Shown here piece after piece: positions 24,992-34,342 of a DNA stretch of 64,000 nt (its first letter is position 1; each line of letters starts with the position of its first letter). Source of the DNA: JAWOLE01 sp963815655 (GTDB lineage: Bacteria > Acidobacteriota > Thermoanaerobaculia > UBA5066 > Gp7-AA6); the NCBI GenBank assembly GCA_963815655.1, contig CAWFHK010000001.1, forward strand, positions 992,001 to 1,056,000. Direction: 5' to 3'. The notes under the pieces were generated by a model. It was not told the origin of the DNA. It searched no databases and worked only from the letters and a program-made list of their open reading frames with translations. The translations under genes were made by a program, and so were the position numbers.

Positions 24992-25681
24992 TCAGGCTCC
25001 GAAGATCAGCCAGACGACGATCCCCTGGATCGGCCGGAAGATCTTCCCGAGGACGGGCGTCGAGATGAGGAGGATCAGGATGAAGAATCCGAAGGGCGCG
25101 ATCACCGAATAGACTCTCTGAATTCCGGGCCCCACGAGCGAGAGCAGGACCCCGCTTCCATCCAGCGGGGGGATCGGGATCAGGTTGAACACGGCGAGGC
25201 TGACGTTGACCATCGCGAAGAAGAAGAGGAGGTAGGCGATCGGCGCCAGAATGCCGGGGGTGAAGGCGTTGCCCTGGAGAGTCCCGAGGAGGTCGATCAT
25301 GGCCTGGGGCTCCAGGCGGCGGATGAGGACGAGCAGGGCGACCCCGACTCCGGCGAGCAGGAGGTTCGAGACCGGGCCGGCCGCGGAGACGACGAGGTTC
25401 GCGAGGCGGGGATTGCGGGTGTTGCGCAGGTCGACCGGCGTCGGCTTGGCCGCGCCGAAGATCATGCCGGAGAAGATGTACAGGATGAGAGGGAGGAGGA
25501 TGCTTCCGAACGGATCGATGTGCCGGATCGGGTTCAAGCTGATCCGCCCCTGATCGCGCGCCGTCGTGTCGCCGAACTGGAGCGCGGACCAGGCGTGCGC
25601 CGACTCGTGGAACGAGATGGCGAAGAGGATGACCGCGAGCTGGATCCCGAAATCAATGGCTTTGTGCGTCAAGTTCTCCAA
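24992..25681 (-). CDS. M50 family site-2 protease-like membrane metalloprotease (YwhC type)
   Basis: A 229-residue intramembrane zinc protease with the active-site HESAH in the first helix and the second metal site NLIPIPPLDGSG. About five hydrophobic segments. It lacks a PDZ domain, as in the short YwhC/Rv1 branch. Start is TTG at 25681; no strong ribosome-binding site, and the upstream TATATT could be a -10 giving a very short leader. It heads the scpA-scpB-rluB run. Substrate unknown. Confidence 0.88.
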   Translation of the reverse strand: MENLTHKAIDFGIQLAVILFAISFHESAHAWSALQFGDTTARDQGRISLNPIRHIDPFGSILLPLILYIFSGMIFGAAKPTPVDLRNTRNPRLANLVVSAAGPVSNLLLAGVGVALLVLIRRLEPQAMIDLLGTLQGNAFTPGILAPIAYLLFFFAMVNVSLAVFNLIPIPPLDGSGVLLSLVGPGIQRVYSVIAPFGFFILILLISTPVLGKIFRPIQGIVVWLIFGA

Positions 25682-25911
25682 TATACCGGAAGCGACGCCG
25701 ACGCCCCGGCGGAGCAGGACGCCGCGCCATCGTCACCGGAGGGATCGGCTTCTTCGCGGAGCCCCGGCCGGAGACGCCGCTTTTCGGAGATCATGAGAGA
25801 AGGGAGCGCGGGAGGATGTCTGGTCGTTCCGGCTCAGGGCCCAGGACCTGAGAAGGCCGCGAAACCTTCGCCGGCTTCCGGCGTCTCCAACAGTGTCGTG
25901 CCGGTCGGAAG

Positions 25912-26493
25912 ATGAAGAGCGCCGATTTCGGGGGGGCGACCGACCGGAACCTGCTCGAGCGGGTTGCCCGCGGCGACACGGGCGGCGCGGGCGAGCTCTT
26001 CGAACGCTACGCGCCGGCTCTCCTCCGATTTGCCGCCCGGCTCCTGTCGGACCGGAACACGGCCGAAGAGGTGACACAGGAGGTGTTCGTCAAGGTGATC
26101 TCACGAGCGCATCAATACGACGGGAGAGCCGAGGTCTCCTCCTGGCTCTTCGCCATCGCGGCCAACGCCTGCCGCGACCGCCGCCGGCGGGACCGGCGGG
26201 CGACCGTCGTGCCGCTCGACGCCGTGCCGGAGCCCGTCCACAAGGGAGAAGGCATCGAGTCCATCCTCGGGGACCGGCAGCGCCGGGAAGCCGTGCGCCG
26301 AGCCCTCTCCACCCTCTCGGAGGAGCAGCGCGAGGCGCTGGTCCTCGCGCGCTACCACGGCCTGGCCTACGCCGAGATCGCCGCCGTCCTCGGGATCTCG
26401 GTCGGCGCCGTGAAGACGCGGATTTTCCGGGCCGTCGAAGCCTTGAAGATCCAGTTTTTGGAAGGAGAAGCCTCATGGAATGCAGCGAACTGA
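25912..26493 (+). CDS. ECF-family RNA polymerase sigma factor
   Basis: A 193-residue sigma factor of the RpoE/ECF type. Region 2 reads AEEVTQEVFVKVI and SSWLFAIAANACRDRRRR, and region 4 reads LSEEQREALVLARYHGLAYAEIA-type sequence ending in the ISVGAVKTRIFRA helix-turn-helix. It lies in the same operon as its probable anti-sigma, overlapping it by 19 bp. The signal it answers is not evident. Confidence 0.92.
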   Translation: MKSADFGGATDRNLLERVARGDTGGAGELFERYAPALLRFAARLLSDRNTAEEVTQEVFVKVISRAHQYDGRAEVSSWLFAIAANACRDRRRRDRRATVVPLDAVPEPVHKGEGIESILGDRQRREAVRRALSTLSEEQREALVLARYHGLAYAEIAAVLGISVGAVKTRIFRAVEALKIQFLEGEASWNAAN

Positions 26494-27410
26494 GCGCGCT
26501 CGCGCTCGACGAACTTCTCGGGCAGGCGCCGGAGCCGGCGCGCCGCGAGCTGGCGGCGCACCGGGAGAGCTGCGCGGACTGCCGCCGCGGGATGGAGGAA
26601 ATCGAGCGGACCTGGCAGGCGCTCGGAGACGACCCGGATTTCCCCGTCACTCCCGAGTTCCGCGATCGGTCGCTCGCTCTCCTGGAGGACGAGATGCTCC
26701 GCCAGCGGATCCGGACCTTCCGGCCCCGGCCGCGCTGGACGCGTCCCCTCGCCTATGCCGCCGGCCTGGCGCTGGCCGTTTTCGGCGGCGCATGGGCGGC
26801 CCGGCAGATCGGCGCCCCGACCGGCGGGGCCGCAGCGGTCTCGAAGGCGGCCACCGCTCCCCCCGTGGAGCCGGACAGCCGCCTTTCCAACGTCTCCTAC
26901 ACTCCGCCCGATCCGCAGGGACGCATCGGGGTGTCCTTCGACGTCGAGGCCCGTCGCACCGTCCTCGGGCGCCCCGACGACCCGGAGATGGCGAAGCTCC
27001 TCGCCTACCTCGTGTCGCGTTCGGCGCAGACCGCCGGCGAGAAATCGCAGGCGATCGAGCAGGTTTCCTCCCACTACGGATCCCGCGTCGCCCCGACATC
27101 GCCCGACATCGTGCGGGCCCTGACGTCGACGCTTCGCCGGGACCCCAACCCGGGCGTGCGCAAGAAGGCGGCCGACGCGCTCGCGAGCTTCGCGATGACC
27201 CCCGAGATTCGGAGCGCCTTCCTCGACGCCCTGAACGCCGACAAGAACCCGGCGGTGCGCCTGGTGGCGGTGGACGCTCTCGCCTCCGCGGCGAAGGAAT
27301 CGCCCGACGCCCGGACGATCGAATCCCTGCGGGCGAAGGCCTTCGATCCGGCCGAGAACGGCTTCGTCCGGACCAAGGCCGCCTCGGCGCTGAAGGCGAT
27401 GGAGTTCTGA
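26475..27410 (+). CDS. Zinc-finger anti-sigma factor with a HEAT-repeat-like sensor domain
   Basis: A 311-residue membrane protein. The N-terminus has the ZAS-type zinc motif HRESCADC expected in anti-sigma factors. A transmembrane segment (PLAYAAGLALAVFGGAWAA, about residues 93-112) follows. The outer part contains helical repeats with RKKAADALASFA and RLVAVDALASAA, typical of HEAT/PBS-lyase repeats. A GAAGGAG site lies eight bases before ATG 26475. The domain order suggests that it holds the ECF factor at the membrane until the HEAT domain senses a periplasmic partner, possibly the DUF4097 product encoded next. Confidence 0.82.
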   Translation: MECSELSALALDELLGQAPEPARRELAAHRESCADCRRGMEEIERTWQALGDDPDFPVTPEFRDRSLALLEDEMLRQRIRTFRPRPRWTRPLAYAAGLALAVFGGAWAARQIGAPTGGAAAVSKAATAPPVEPDSRLSNVSYTPPDPQGRIGVSFDVEARRTVLGRPDDPEMAKLLAYLVSRSAQTAGEKSQAIEQVSSHYGSRVAPTSPDIVRALTSTLRRDPNPGVRKKAADALASFAMTPEIRSAFLDALNADKNPAVRLVAVDALASAAKESPDARTIESLRAKAFDPAENGFVRTKAASALKAMEF

Positions 27411-27411
27411 G

Positions 27412-29391
27412 TTGCGTAACCGGAAGGCCTCCGGAGCGTCTCTCCGGATGATGAAATCAGACAGGCGATCCCCGTTGTTCGATCCGCGCAAGGAGCGCCC
27501 CGACTGGCCCGGCCTCTGGATCCTCCTCGCGCTCGGGATCCTCCTGCTGTCCGCCGCCTCCCTCGCCCGCGCCGACGAGGCGGCCTTCTCCGCGAAGCGG
27601 ACGGAACGATTCAACGCCACCCTGGCCGCGGGCGCGTCGCTCCGGATCGAGAATGTCTCGGGCGACATCGTGGCGAAGCCGGGACGCGAGCTCTCGGCGG
27701 TCGTGACCATCACGGCGTCGGCCGCGACCCAGGAGAAGGCGAACGAAGCGCTCGGCGGAACGCGGATCCTGCAGTTTCGCAACGACGACGAATACACGCT
27801 GAGCACGGAATGGCCCTCCTCCTTCCGGCGCCGGGCGGACCACGGCGGCGTCACGACCTTCGACATGCGCAGGCGTCGGGCCGAGATGCGGTGCCAGGAT
27901 TGCAAGATCACGGCCCAGTACGAGATCACGGTTCCGAAGGGGGTGCGCGCGCTCCTGCACACGGTCAACGGGGACGTGCGGGCCGAAGGCGGCGTGGACG
28001 CGGACCTCGACCTGCAGACCGTCAACGGCGCCGTCACGGCGCTTGGGGCGGTCGGGTCGGTCACCGCGCAGAGCGTCAACGGAAAGGTGAACGTCGCCGC
28101 CCAGAGCTTCCCCTCCGACGCCGAGATGAACCTGAAGACGATCAACGGCCCGATCACCCTCACACTCGCCGGCAACGCTCGCTTCGATCTGGACGCCTCG
28201 ACGATGAACGGAACGATCGTCTCGACTTTTCCGCTGCCCGTCCGGGGCGAGACGCCGGAAGCGACGGAGGCCCCGCCTCGGCCGCCGGGCCCTCCGGACG
28301 CGCGGCCGCGCGCGTCCCGGAGGGTGATCGTGCGCGACGACGGCGAAGACGTGGTCGTGGACGTGGAGGCTCTCCGCAAGGAGATCGAGGAGTCCATGAA
28401 AGAGGTGGAAGTGGAAGTGCGGGACTCCCTCCGCGAGGCGAAACGGGAGCTCAAGCGCCTGAGGGTCTTCGAGAGCCCGCGCACCTACAGCGGATCCGTC
28501 GGGCAGGGCGGCGGGAAGATGCGCCTCTCGACCCTCAACGGCACGATCGCCGTCCTCGCGAGCGGCACGAAGGAATCCGAGGCCCGGGCCCTGGTGCCCG
28601 AGCGGCAACGCTTCGCAATGGCGGTCCCGGAACTCCATGTCCGGACGGCGAGGCCGGTCGTGCGCGCCTCGCCTCGGGCCGTCATCGCGCTGGAACCGGG
28701 AGAGTGGGAAAAGCCGATCGTCCGCGGAGACGTCTCCGGCGACTTCCTGGCCACGACGGGCGGCGGCTCCTACCGGATCGGGCGGGTGACCGGGACCGTG
28801 AAGATCCTGACGAACTCGGGAGAGATCCATGTCGAGTCGGCCGGGGCCGGCGCCGACCTGAAGACCTCCGGCGGCGACATCCAGATCGGCCCGGTCGGCG
28901 GGGACCTGAAGGCGCAGACGCTGGCCGGTGACATCCGCGCGGGGACCGTCGGAGGGTCGATCTCCGTGGAGACCTCCGGCGGCGACATCCGCGTCGAGCG
29001 CGTCGGCGCCTCGGTGGGCGCCCGCACCGGGGGGGGAGACATCATCCTGCCGTCGGTCCGGGGAGGCGTCGAGGCGCACACCGGTGGAGGGGACGTTCGC
29101 GTGGCGATCGTGGCGCGGGAGGCCCGGGGCGGCGTCTCGATCCGAGATTCGGGCGGCGACGTGACCCTGACACTCCCCTCCGACTTTCGCGGCGAAGTGT
29201 CGCTCGAGGTCCGGGACGGTGATCCGCAGGAAACGATGATCCGTTCCGACTTCCCCGAGATCGGCGTGACCCGCCGGCACGACTCGCAGCGGGCCTCCGG
29301 TGCCCTGAACGGCGGCGGTCCGAAGGTCGTCGTGCAGACCCACTCCGGCACGATTCACCTGCGCAAGGGCCCGCCCGCCGGCGGCGCCTGA
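27412..29391 (+). CDS. DUF4097-type repetitive beta-helix surface protein
   Basis: A 659-residue exported protein. A membrane/signal segment (WILLALGILLLSAASLARA, about residues 36-54) is followed by repeated short strands of the DUF4097 type, such as GDIVAKPG, LQTVNGAVTALG, TSGGDIQIG and TGGGDI, which should form a beta-solenoid. A charged Glu/Arg coiled section (about 318-355) interrupts two solenoid halves. Start TTG 27412 follows the anti-sigma stop by one base; an in-frame ATG at 27448 is the alternative. Its place after sigma and anti-sigma genes suggests the regulon's effector or sensor ligand, which is inference. Confidence 0.8.
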   Translation: MRNRKASGASLRMMKSDRRSPLFDPRKERPDWPGLWILLALGILLLSAASLARADEAAFSAKRTERFNATLAAGASLRIENVSGDIVAKPGRELSAVVTITASAATQEKANEALGGTRILQFRNDDEYTLSTEWPSSFRRRADHGGVTTFDMRRRRAEMRCQDCKITAQYEITVPKGVRALLHTVNGDVRAEGGVDADLDLQTVNGAVTALGAVGSVTAQSVNGKVNVAAQSFPSDAEMNLKTINGPITLTLAGNARFDLDASTMNGTIVSTFPLPVRGETPEATEAPPRPPGPPDARPRASRRVIVRDDGEDVVVDVEALRKEIEESMKEVEVEVRDSLREAKRELKRLRVFESPRTYSGSVGQGGGKMRLSTLNGTIAVLASGTKESEARALVPERQRFAMAVPELHVRTARPVVRASPRAVIALEPGEWEKPIVRGDVSGDFLATTGGGSYRIGRVTGTVKILTNSGEIHVESAGAGADLKTSGGDIQIGPVGGDLKAQTLAGDIRAGTVGGSISVETSGGDIRVERVGASVGARTGGGDIILPSVRGGVEAHTGGGDVRVAIVAREARGGVSIRDSGGDVTLTLPSDFRGEVSLEVRDGDPQETMIRSDFPEIGVTRRHDSQRASGALNGGGPKVVVQTHSGTIHLRKGPPAGGA

Positions 29392-29408
29392 CCCGGCCCC
29401 GCGCCGGG
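29392..29408. terminator. Hairpin between convergent DUF4097 and SDR genes
   Basis: A 6-bp stem CCCGGC/GCCGGG with a 5-nt loop starts right after the DUF4097 stop codon; the convergent SDR gene stops 12 bp further on. Likely shared terminator. Confidence 0.5.
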
Positions 29409-29420
29409 CAAAGCCCCCCC

Positions 29421-30407
29421 CTAGCGGATCCTGAGCACGCGGACTGCCTCCAGGTCCGCTTCGGATCCCAGGCCGAACTTCGGGTCGTGCCTGCGGGAAC
29501 CGGCAAGGTACTCGCGGATCCCGGAACGGAACTCGCGCCAGTCGCCGCCGAAGACGGCGACGGTCCGGGAGGTCTCTCCCACGTTGTCGCGCTCGAGGCT
29601 CTTCAACTGGTCGCGGGTCAGCGGAGGGGCGTCGATCCAGCCCTTGCGCGCGAGCCACTCGAACCGCCCGGCCAGGAATCTCCCCCACCAGAGCGGAAGG
29701 TGAACGAGGGGCTTGCGGGGCCTTCCGACGGCCGACGCGACCTCGCGATAGATCTCGTTCAACGTGAAGGTCTCCGGGCCGCCCACCTCGAAGACGCCCC
29801 CGACCGTTTCCGGCTTCTCCAGCGAATCGGCGAAGAGGCGCGCCACGTCGTAGACGGACACCGGCATGAATCGGGTCGTCCCCGGTCCGACGACCGGAAT
29901 GAAGACGGGATTGGCGCGGACGATCCCCGCGAGGAGGGAGACGAAGCCGTCTCCCGGCCCGAAGATGATCGACGGGCGCAAGACCGTCCAATCCAGGCCG
30001 GAGTCGCGGACGGCCTTTTCCCCCGCGGCCTTGGAGCGCCCGTACGCCGACGGCGAGTCCGCCGCCGACCCCATCGCGCTCATGTGCAGGAGGCGCCGGA
30101 CACCGGACGCGCTCGCCGCGCCGAGGACGGTCTCCACCGCCTGGCGATGCATCCGGTCGAAGGTCTGTTCCCCTCTCTCAGCGATGATCCCGACCAGGTG
30201 AGCGACCGCGTCCCGCCCGGCGAGGGCCCGCGCGAGGCTCGTGGGGTCGAGGACGTTCCCCGCCGCGATCTCCACCGGCTTGTTGTAGCGGTTGTGCGCC
30301 CGAGCCGGCTCCCGCGCCAGGACCGCGACGGCGTGGCCGCGCCGGAGAAGAGCGTTGACGACGTGAGTTCCGACAAACCCCGTCCCGCCCGTGACCAGGA
30401 CCTTCAA
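29421..30407 (-). CDS. NAD(P)-binding SDR-family protein, complex I NDUFA9-like
   Basis: A 328-residue atypical short-chain dehydrogenase. The N-terminal nucleotide site is TGGTGFVGTHVV, and SAYGRSKAAGEKAV contains the Tyr-Lys pair region. The downstream VLRPSIIFGPGDGFVSLL and FEVGGPETFTLNEI match the NDUFA9/YfcH-like branch, often annotated as complex I-associated epimerase. The true substrate is unknown. It lies downstream of recG across an octamer-repeat dyad. Confidence 0.82.
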   Translation of the reverse strand: MKVLVTGGTGFVGTHVVNALLRRGHAVAVLAREPARAHNRYNKPVEIAAGNVLDPTSLARALAGRDAVAHLVGIIAERGEQTFDRMHRQAVETVLGAASASGVRRLLHMSAMGSAADSPSAYGRSKAAGEKAVRDSGLDWTVLRPSIIFGPGDGFVSLLAGIVRANPVFIPVVGPGTTRFMPVSVYDVARLFADSLEKPETVGGVFEVGGPETFTLNEIYREVASAVGRPRKPLVHLPLWWGRFLAGRFEWLARKGWIDAPPLTRDQLKSLERDNVGETSRTVAVFGGDWREFRSGIREYLAGSRRHDPKFGLGSEADLEAVRVLRIR

Positions 30408-30450
30408 TTTGAGTCTCCTCTTTCCCTATTCAATATCACGGCGGCAACCT

Positions 30451-30545
30451 GGAATCGGGTGATCTGCGATCCTGTGATCGGGTGATTGAAGCCCCGGGGA
30501 GATCACCCGATGGCTCGATCACCCGATCACCCGATCACCCGATTC
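30451..30545. repeat. Octamer-repeat dyad A2
   Basis: The left arm (30451-30490) has GATCGGGT-like units and the right arm (30500-30545) is GATCACCC repeated in 8-bp phase. The right arm shares a 23-bp identical stretch with the dyad at 2221-2308. It lies immediately after the recG stop codon. Confidence 0.85.
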
Positions 30546-30546
30546 T

Positions 30547-32604
30547 TCACGGGTATCCGAACAGGTCGCTGGCGATCGTCTCTCCTCTGGCGAGGCGCTC
30601 CGAGACCTCGCGACGCGCTTCGCCGAGCCGTCCCAGGTCCTTGACGGGATCGGCCACGCGCATGGCGGGGAGGCCGGATTGCCGGCTGCCGAGCAGGTCT
30701 CCCGGCCCGCGGGATTCGAGGTCCTTCTCGGCGATCAGAAACCCGTCCGAGGTGCTCTCCAGGATGGAGAGACGGTTTCTGGCCTCCTCTCCCGCTCGCG
30801 ATCCCACGATCAGGGCGCACCAGGAAGGCAGGGCGCTGCGACCGACGCGGCCCCGGAGCTGGTGGAGCTGCGCCAGGCCGAAGACCTCGGCATTCTCGAC
30901 CACCATGAGGGTCGCCTGCGGAACGTCCACGCCGACCTCCACGACGGTCGTCGCGACCAGGATGCCGACCCGGCCGGCCGCGAAATCCGCGAGGACGCGC
31001 GTCCGCTCCTCCGGCCGCATGCGGCCGTGCAGCGTCCCGATGGCGACCCCGGGCGCGGCGGCGGCGATCCGCTCCGCGGTCTCCCGCGTCGCCGCGACCT
31101 CGCGGGGCCCCTCCGTGATCGCCGGCACGACGACGTAGACGCGCTCCCCCGCCCGCACCCGTTCCGCGGCGAACCGGTAGACGCGATCCCGTTTCCCCTC
31201 CTCCCGCACCCGGGTCACGACGGCCGACCGCCCCGGCGGCTTCTCGTCCAGGACCGAGACGTCCAGCTCGCCGTAGATCGCCCAGGCGAGGGACCGCGGG
31301 ATGGGCGTCGCGGTCATGACGAGCACGTGCGGAGATTCCCCCTTGCGGAAGAGCCGCGCGCGGTGCGCGACGCCGAAGCGGTGCTGCTCGTCCACGACGA
31401 CGAGGCCCAGCCGCCGGAATTTCACGGGGTTCTCGATCAGGGCATGCGTCCCGACGAGCAGGTCCAGCTCTCCCGAGGCGAGGGCGTCGAGGAGGGCCCG
31501 GCGCGCGCGGCCGCGGGCGCGGCCTGTCAGGAGTCCCAGGCGAACTCCGGCCCCTTCCAGCCAGGAAGCGAGACTCGCCGCGTGCTGCTCCGCCAGGATC
31601 TCCGTGGGGGCCATGAGAGCGCCCTGCACGCCGTTCTTCGCGGCCAGCAGAAAAGCGAGGCCGGCCACGACCGTCTTCCCGCTGCCGACGTCGCCCTGGA
31701 GCAGGCGGGCCATCGCCCGTCCGGAGGAGAGGTCGGCCGAGATCTCACGCAGCGCGCGCTTCTGGGCTCCCGTCAGCCGGAAGGGCAGCGCCTTCTTCGC
31801 CGCCTCGCGCACCGTCCTGTCGGCGGCGAGGACGATCCCGGGGCGCTCGCGCAGGCGGGCGCGCTTCTGCTCGATCGCGGCCGCGAGCACGAGGAGCTCC
31901 TCCCGCGCGAGGAGGAGGCGCGAGGCCTCCGCTTCCCGCGAGCTCGCCGGGAAGTGCGCTCCGTCCAGGGCGCGCAGGAGCCGGTCCGCCGGGAGGCTCG
32001 CCGCCTGGAACGCCGGCGAGATCCGGTCCAGCGCCGCCCGCGCGAGGACGCGCCAGGCCCTCGGCGCGATCCCCGCGATGCGGTGGTAGATCCCGACGAT
32101 TCTCCCGGAGTGGAGGGGATCGGCCTCTTCGCCCGAGTCGAAGAACTCCGTTTCCGGGTTCTCCAGGCGCAGCGCTCCGCCCGGCGTCCCGACCGAAGTC
32201 CCGTAGAGCACGAGCGCCTTTCCCGACTGAGCCGCCTGGACAAACGAGGGATACCGGTTGTGCCAGACAACGCGCACCGCCCCGGTGCCGTCGTCGGCGA
32301 TCCCTTCGATGCGAAGGCTTCCCCGCCGCATCCGGGCCGATCGGACGCCGCGAAGGCGCACCAGGAGCGTGGACGCCCGCCCCTCCGCGAGCGTGGCGAC
32401 GCTGCCGTACTGCCGCCGGTCCTCATACCGGAAGGGAAGCGCGAGCAGGAAGTCTCCGACCGTCCGGATTCCCTCCTCGGCGAGCCGCGCGGCCCGCGCC
32501 GGCCCGAGACGGGGGATCCGCGCGACGGGATCGCGCGGCGACAGCGCCGCCCGCCCCCCTCCGGACAGGGCGGCGGAAGGTTCCTCTATGCCGATGGGTT
32601 CCAA
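30547..32604 (-). CDS. recG: ATP-dependent DNA helicase RecG
   Basis: A 685-residue branch-migration helicase for fork reversal and recombination. An N-terminal wedge domain precedes Walker A GDVGSGKTVVAG, the DEQHRFGV motif II, TATPIPRSLA motif III and QLHQLRGRVGRSA motif VI. No ATG fits: the frame opens well upstream, but the family N-terminus suggests TTG at 32604 (LEPIGIEEPS), overlapping the end of the cNMP/FHA gene. Start is therefore uncertain by several codons. Confidence 0.92.
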   Translation of the reverse strand: MEPIGIEEPSAALSGGGRAALSPRDPVARIPRLGPARAARLAEEGIRTVGDFLLALPFRYEDRRQYGSVATLAEGRASTLLVRLRGVRSARMRRGSLRIEGIADDGTGAVRVVWHNRYPSFVQAAQSGKALVLYGTSVGTPGGALRLENPETEFFDSGEEADPLHSGRIVGIYHRIAGIAPRAWRVLARAALDRISPAFQAASLPADRLLRALDGAHFPASSREAEASRLLLAREELLVLAAAIEQKRARLRERPGIVLAADRTVREAAKKALPFRLTGAQKRALREISADLSSGRAMARLLQGDVGSGKTVVAGLAFLLAAKNGVQGALMAPTEILAEQHAASLASWLEGAGVRLGLLTGRARGRARRALLDALASGELDLLVGTHALIENPVKFRRLGLVVVDEQHRFGVAHRARLFRKGESPHVLVMTATPIPRSLAWAIYGELDVSVLDEKPPGRSAVVTRVREEGKRDRVYRFAAERVRAGERVYVVVPAITEGPREVAATRETAERIAAAAPGVAIGTLHGRMRPEERTRVLADFAAGRVGILVATTVVEVGVDVPQATLMVVENAEVFGLAQLHQLRGRVGRSALPSWCALIVGSRAGEEARNRLSILESTSDGFLIAEKDLESRGPGDLLGSRQSGLPAMRVADPVKDLGRLGEARREVSERLARGETIASDLFGYP

Positions 32605-33383
32605 AACGTGAGGGTCACCCTGCCGAGCTTCAGGACGTCTCCGTGGTGGATCGCCGCCGGGACGCCCGTCGCCAGCCGCGTGTCGTTCACGAACGTCCCG
32701 TGGGCGGCGCCGAGCTCTTCCATCACGTAGAAGGCCGTCCCGATCCGGTAGAGGCGCGCGTGGCACGGCGAAACGGAGTGCTCGGAATCGAGGAGTGTCA
32801 GGTCCACGTCAGGCAGCGTCTGGGCGAACCGATCGGCCCGTCCCACCGCCGTGTCCCCGTCGCGATTGAGGGGAAAGCGTCTCTCGCCGTCGGAAGAGAC
32901 GAGATGGCAGAGACGCGAATCCGCGTCGAAAGCGGCCTCCGAAGCCCGGCGGCGGAGGCCGCTATTGGCCGGGCCGGGGACCCGCCGCGCCAGCGCTCCC
33001 TCGTAGGCGGCGGACGTTTCCCGGAGCCGGCGCGACAGATCGCGCATCATCCGGATCGCGATCTCGGGGCTGTTGCGGAGCATCGATTCGAGCTCCGCGC
33101 CGTTGACGCGGATGAGCTCGACGTCGGTGCGCGCGCGGGCCGTGGACCGGCGCGGCCGGTTCTCGAGGACGCTCCCCTCGCCGAAGAAGTCCCCCTTCCC
33201 GAGCCGCGCGAGCACCCTCTTCTTCCCGGCGATCATCCGCGTCAGCTGCACCTCGCCCGAGCGGACGGCATACATCTCCGTTCCCACCCCGCCTTCCGCG
33301 TAGATCTTCGAGCCCGCCGGGAAGGAAACGAGATGGCGCGAGAGCACATCCCTTTCGGCCGCCGGCCGCGACACCACGCTCAT
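32586..33383 (-). CDS. Cyclic-nucleotide-binding domain plus FHA domain protein
   Basis: A 265-residue two-domain protein. Residues about 15-130 form a CRP-like cyclic-nucleotide-binding fold (KIYAEGGVGTEMYAVRSGEV; GDFFGEGSVLENRPRRSTARA). Residues about 165-262 form an FHA domain (GRADRF; SPCHARLY; GTFVNDTRL), which binds phosphothreonine. There is no DNA-binding helix-turn-helix. The combination suggests a signalling adaptor. It overlaps the LD-carboxypeptidase gene by 4 bp and recG by about 19 bp. Confidence 0.85.
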   Translation of the reverse strand: MSVVSRPAAERDVLSRHLVSFPAGSKIYAEGGVGTEMYAVRSGEVQLTRMIAGKKRVLARLGKGDFFGEGSVLENRPRRSTARARTDVELIRVNGAELESMLRNSPEIAIRMMRDLSRRLRETSAAYEGALARRVPGPANSGLRRRASEAAFDADSRLCHLVSSDGERRFPLNRDGDTAVGRADRFAQTLPDVDLTLLDSEHSVSPCHARLYRIGTAFYVMEELGAAHGTFVNDTRLATGVPAAIHHGDVLKLGRVTLTFWNPSA

Positions 33384-34294
33384 CGGAGGGCCGTTCCGGT
33401 GAAGAAGAGGCCGGGCGTCTTCTCGAGGTCGAGCCGCGCGGAGACTCCGAGCGGCAGCGTTCGGGGATTCGCGAGATGGCCGGCCGCGAGGCCCAGGGCG
33501 ACGGGAAACGGTGATCCGGAAAACCGCTGGACGAGATACGAGCGCGCCGTTTCGGACGACTCTCCATCCCGCCGCGGCACGACCGAGCCGATCACCATGC
33601 CTCGCAGTCGGTCGAATGTACCGGAGCGCTCGAGTTGGGTCAACATCCGGTCGATCCGGTACGCGTCTTCTCCCGTGTCCTCCCAGAAGAGGATCGCGCC
33701 GTCGCCGCGAACGGCCTCCGGCGTTCCGCACAGGGAGGCGAGGAGCGACAGGCACCCTCCGACGACGACCCCCTCGGCGCCGCCGGGAGTGACGACATCC
33801 TCGGCGGCGATCGCATGAGGCGCGAGCGGATCGCCGCGCAGCACCGCCTCCCAGCCAAAATCCGCACGCTCTGACCCCATCTCGACTGCGACCATGGGCC
33901 CGTAGAATGTCACGAGTCCCGAGTGGCGATGGATCCAGGCAAAGAGCGCCGTCAGATCCGAGCCACCCAGGTGGATCTTCGGGTTCGCGCGCGTCTCTTC
34001 CACGTCGAGGAGCCGCAGGATGCGCGACGCGCCGTACCCTCCCCGCGCGAAGAAGATCGCGTCCACCGAGGCATCGCAGAGCAATTCCCGGTAGCCGGCA
34101 GCCCGCTGTCGGTCGCTGCCGGCGAGAAACCCCCGCATCGCGCGGAGGTTGGAGGCCTCCGCGACTTTGTATCCGCGCGCTCGAAGGCTCGCCACTCCCC
34201 GTTCGAGCCTCTCCGGTTCCACCGGACCCGACACGGCCGCGACGCCGATCGTCGCGCCGGGCCGAAGGCGCCGCGGGCAGTTCACGTCATCCAA
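33380..34294 (-). CDS. LD-carboxypeptidase (peptidase S66 family)
   Basis: A 304-residue S66 serine peptidase that trims murein tetrapeptides or related peptides. The likely Ser-Glu-His triad is seen as GGSDLT, FWEDTGE and LAAGHLAN, in the order and spacing of LdcA/MccF. ARGGYGASRILRLLD is the conserved N-terminal block. It may act in peptidoglycan recycling with the NagZ encoded near the right end of the window. Located just downstream of rnpB. Confidence 0.9.
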   Translation of the reverse strand: MDDVNCPRRLRPGATIGVAAVSGPVEPERLERGVASLRARGYKVAEASNLRAMRGFLAGSDRQRAAGYRELLCDASVDAIFFARGGYGASRILRLLDVEETRANPKIHLGGSDLTALFAWIHRHSGLVTFYGPMVAVEMGSERADFGWEAVLRGDPLAPHAIAAEDVVTPGGAEGVVVGGCLSLLASLCGTPEAVRGDGAILFWEDTGEDAYRIDRMLTQLERSGTFDRLRGMVIGSVVPRRDGESSETARSYLVQRFSGSPFPVALGLAAGHLANPRTLPLGVSARLDLEKTPGLFFTGTALR

Positions 34295-34325
34295 TGTTCA
34301 GAAGTGTAGCCCCCGGCGAGCCGGA

Positions 34326-34342
34326 CCTGAAACCTGAAACCG
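34326..34342. repeat. Single heptamer arm (CCTGAAA) beside rnpB
   Basis: Two and a half units of CCTGAAA abut the rnpB terminator hairpin. No facing arm is present, so this may be a decayed copy of the dyad family. Confidence 0.5.
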
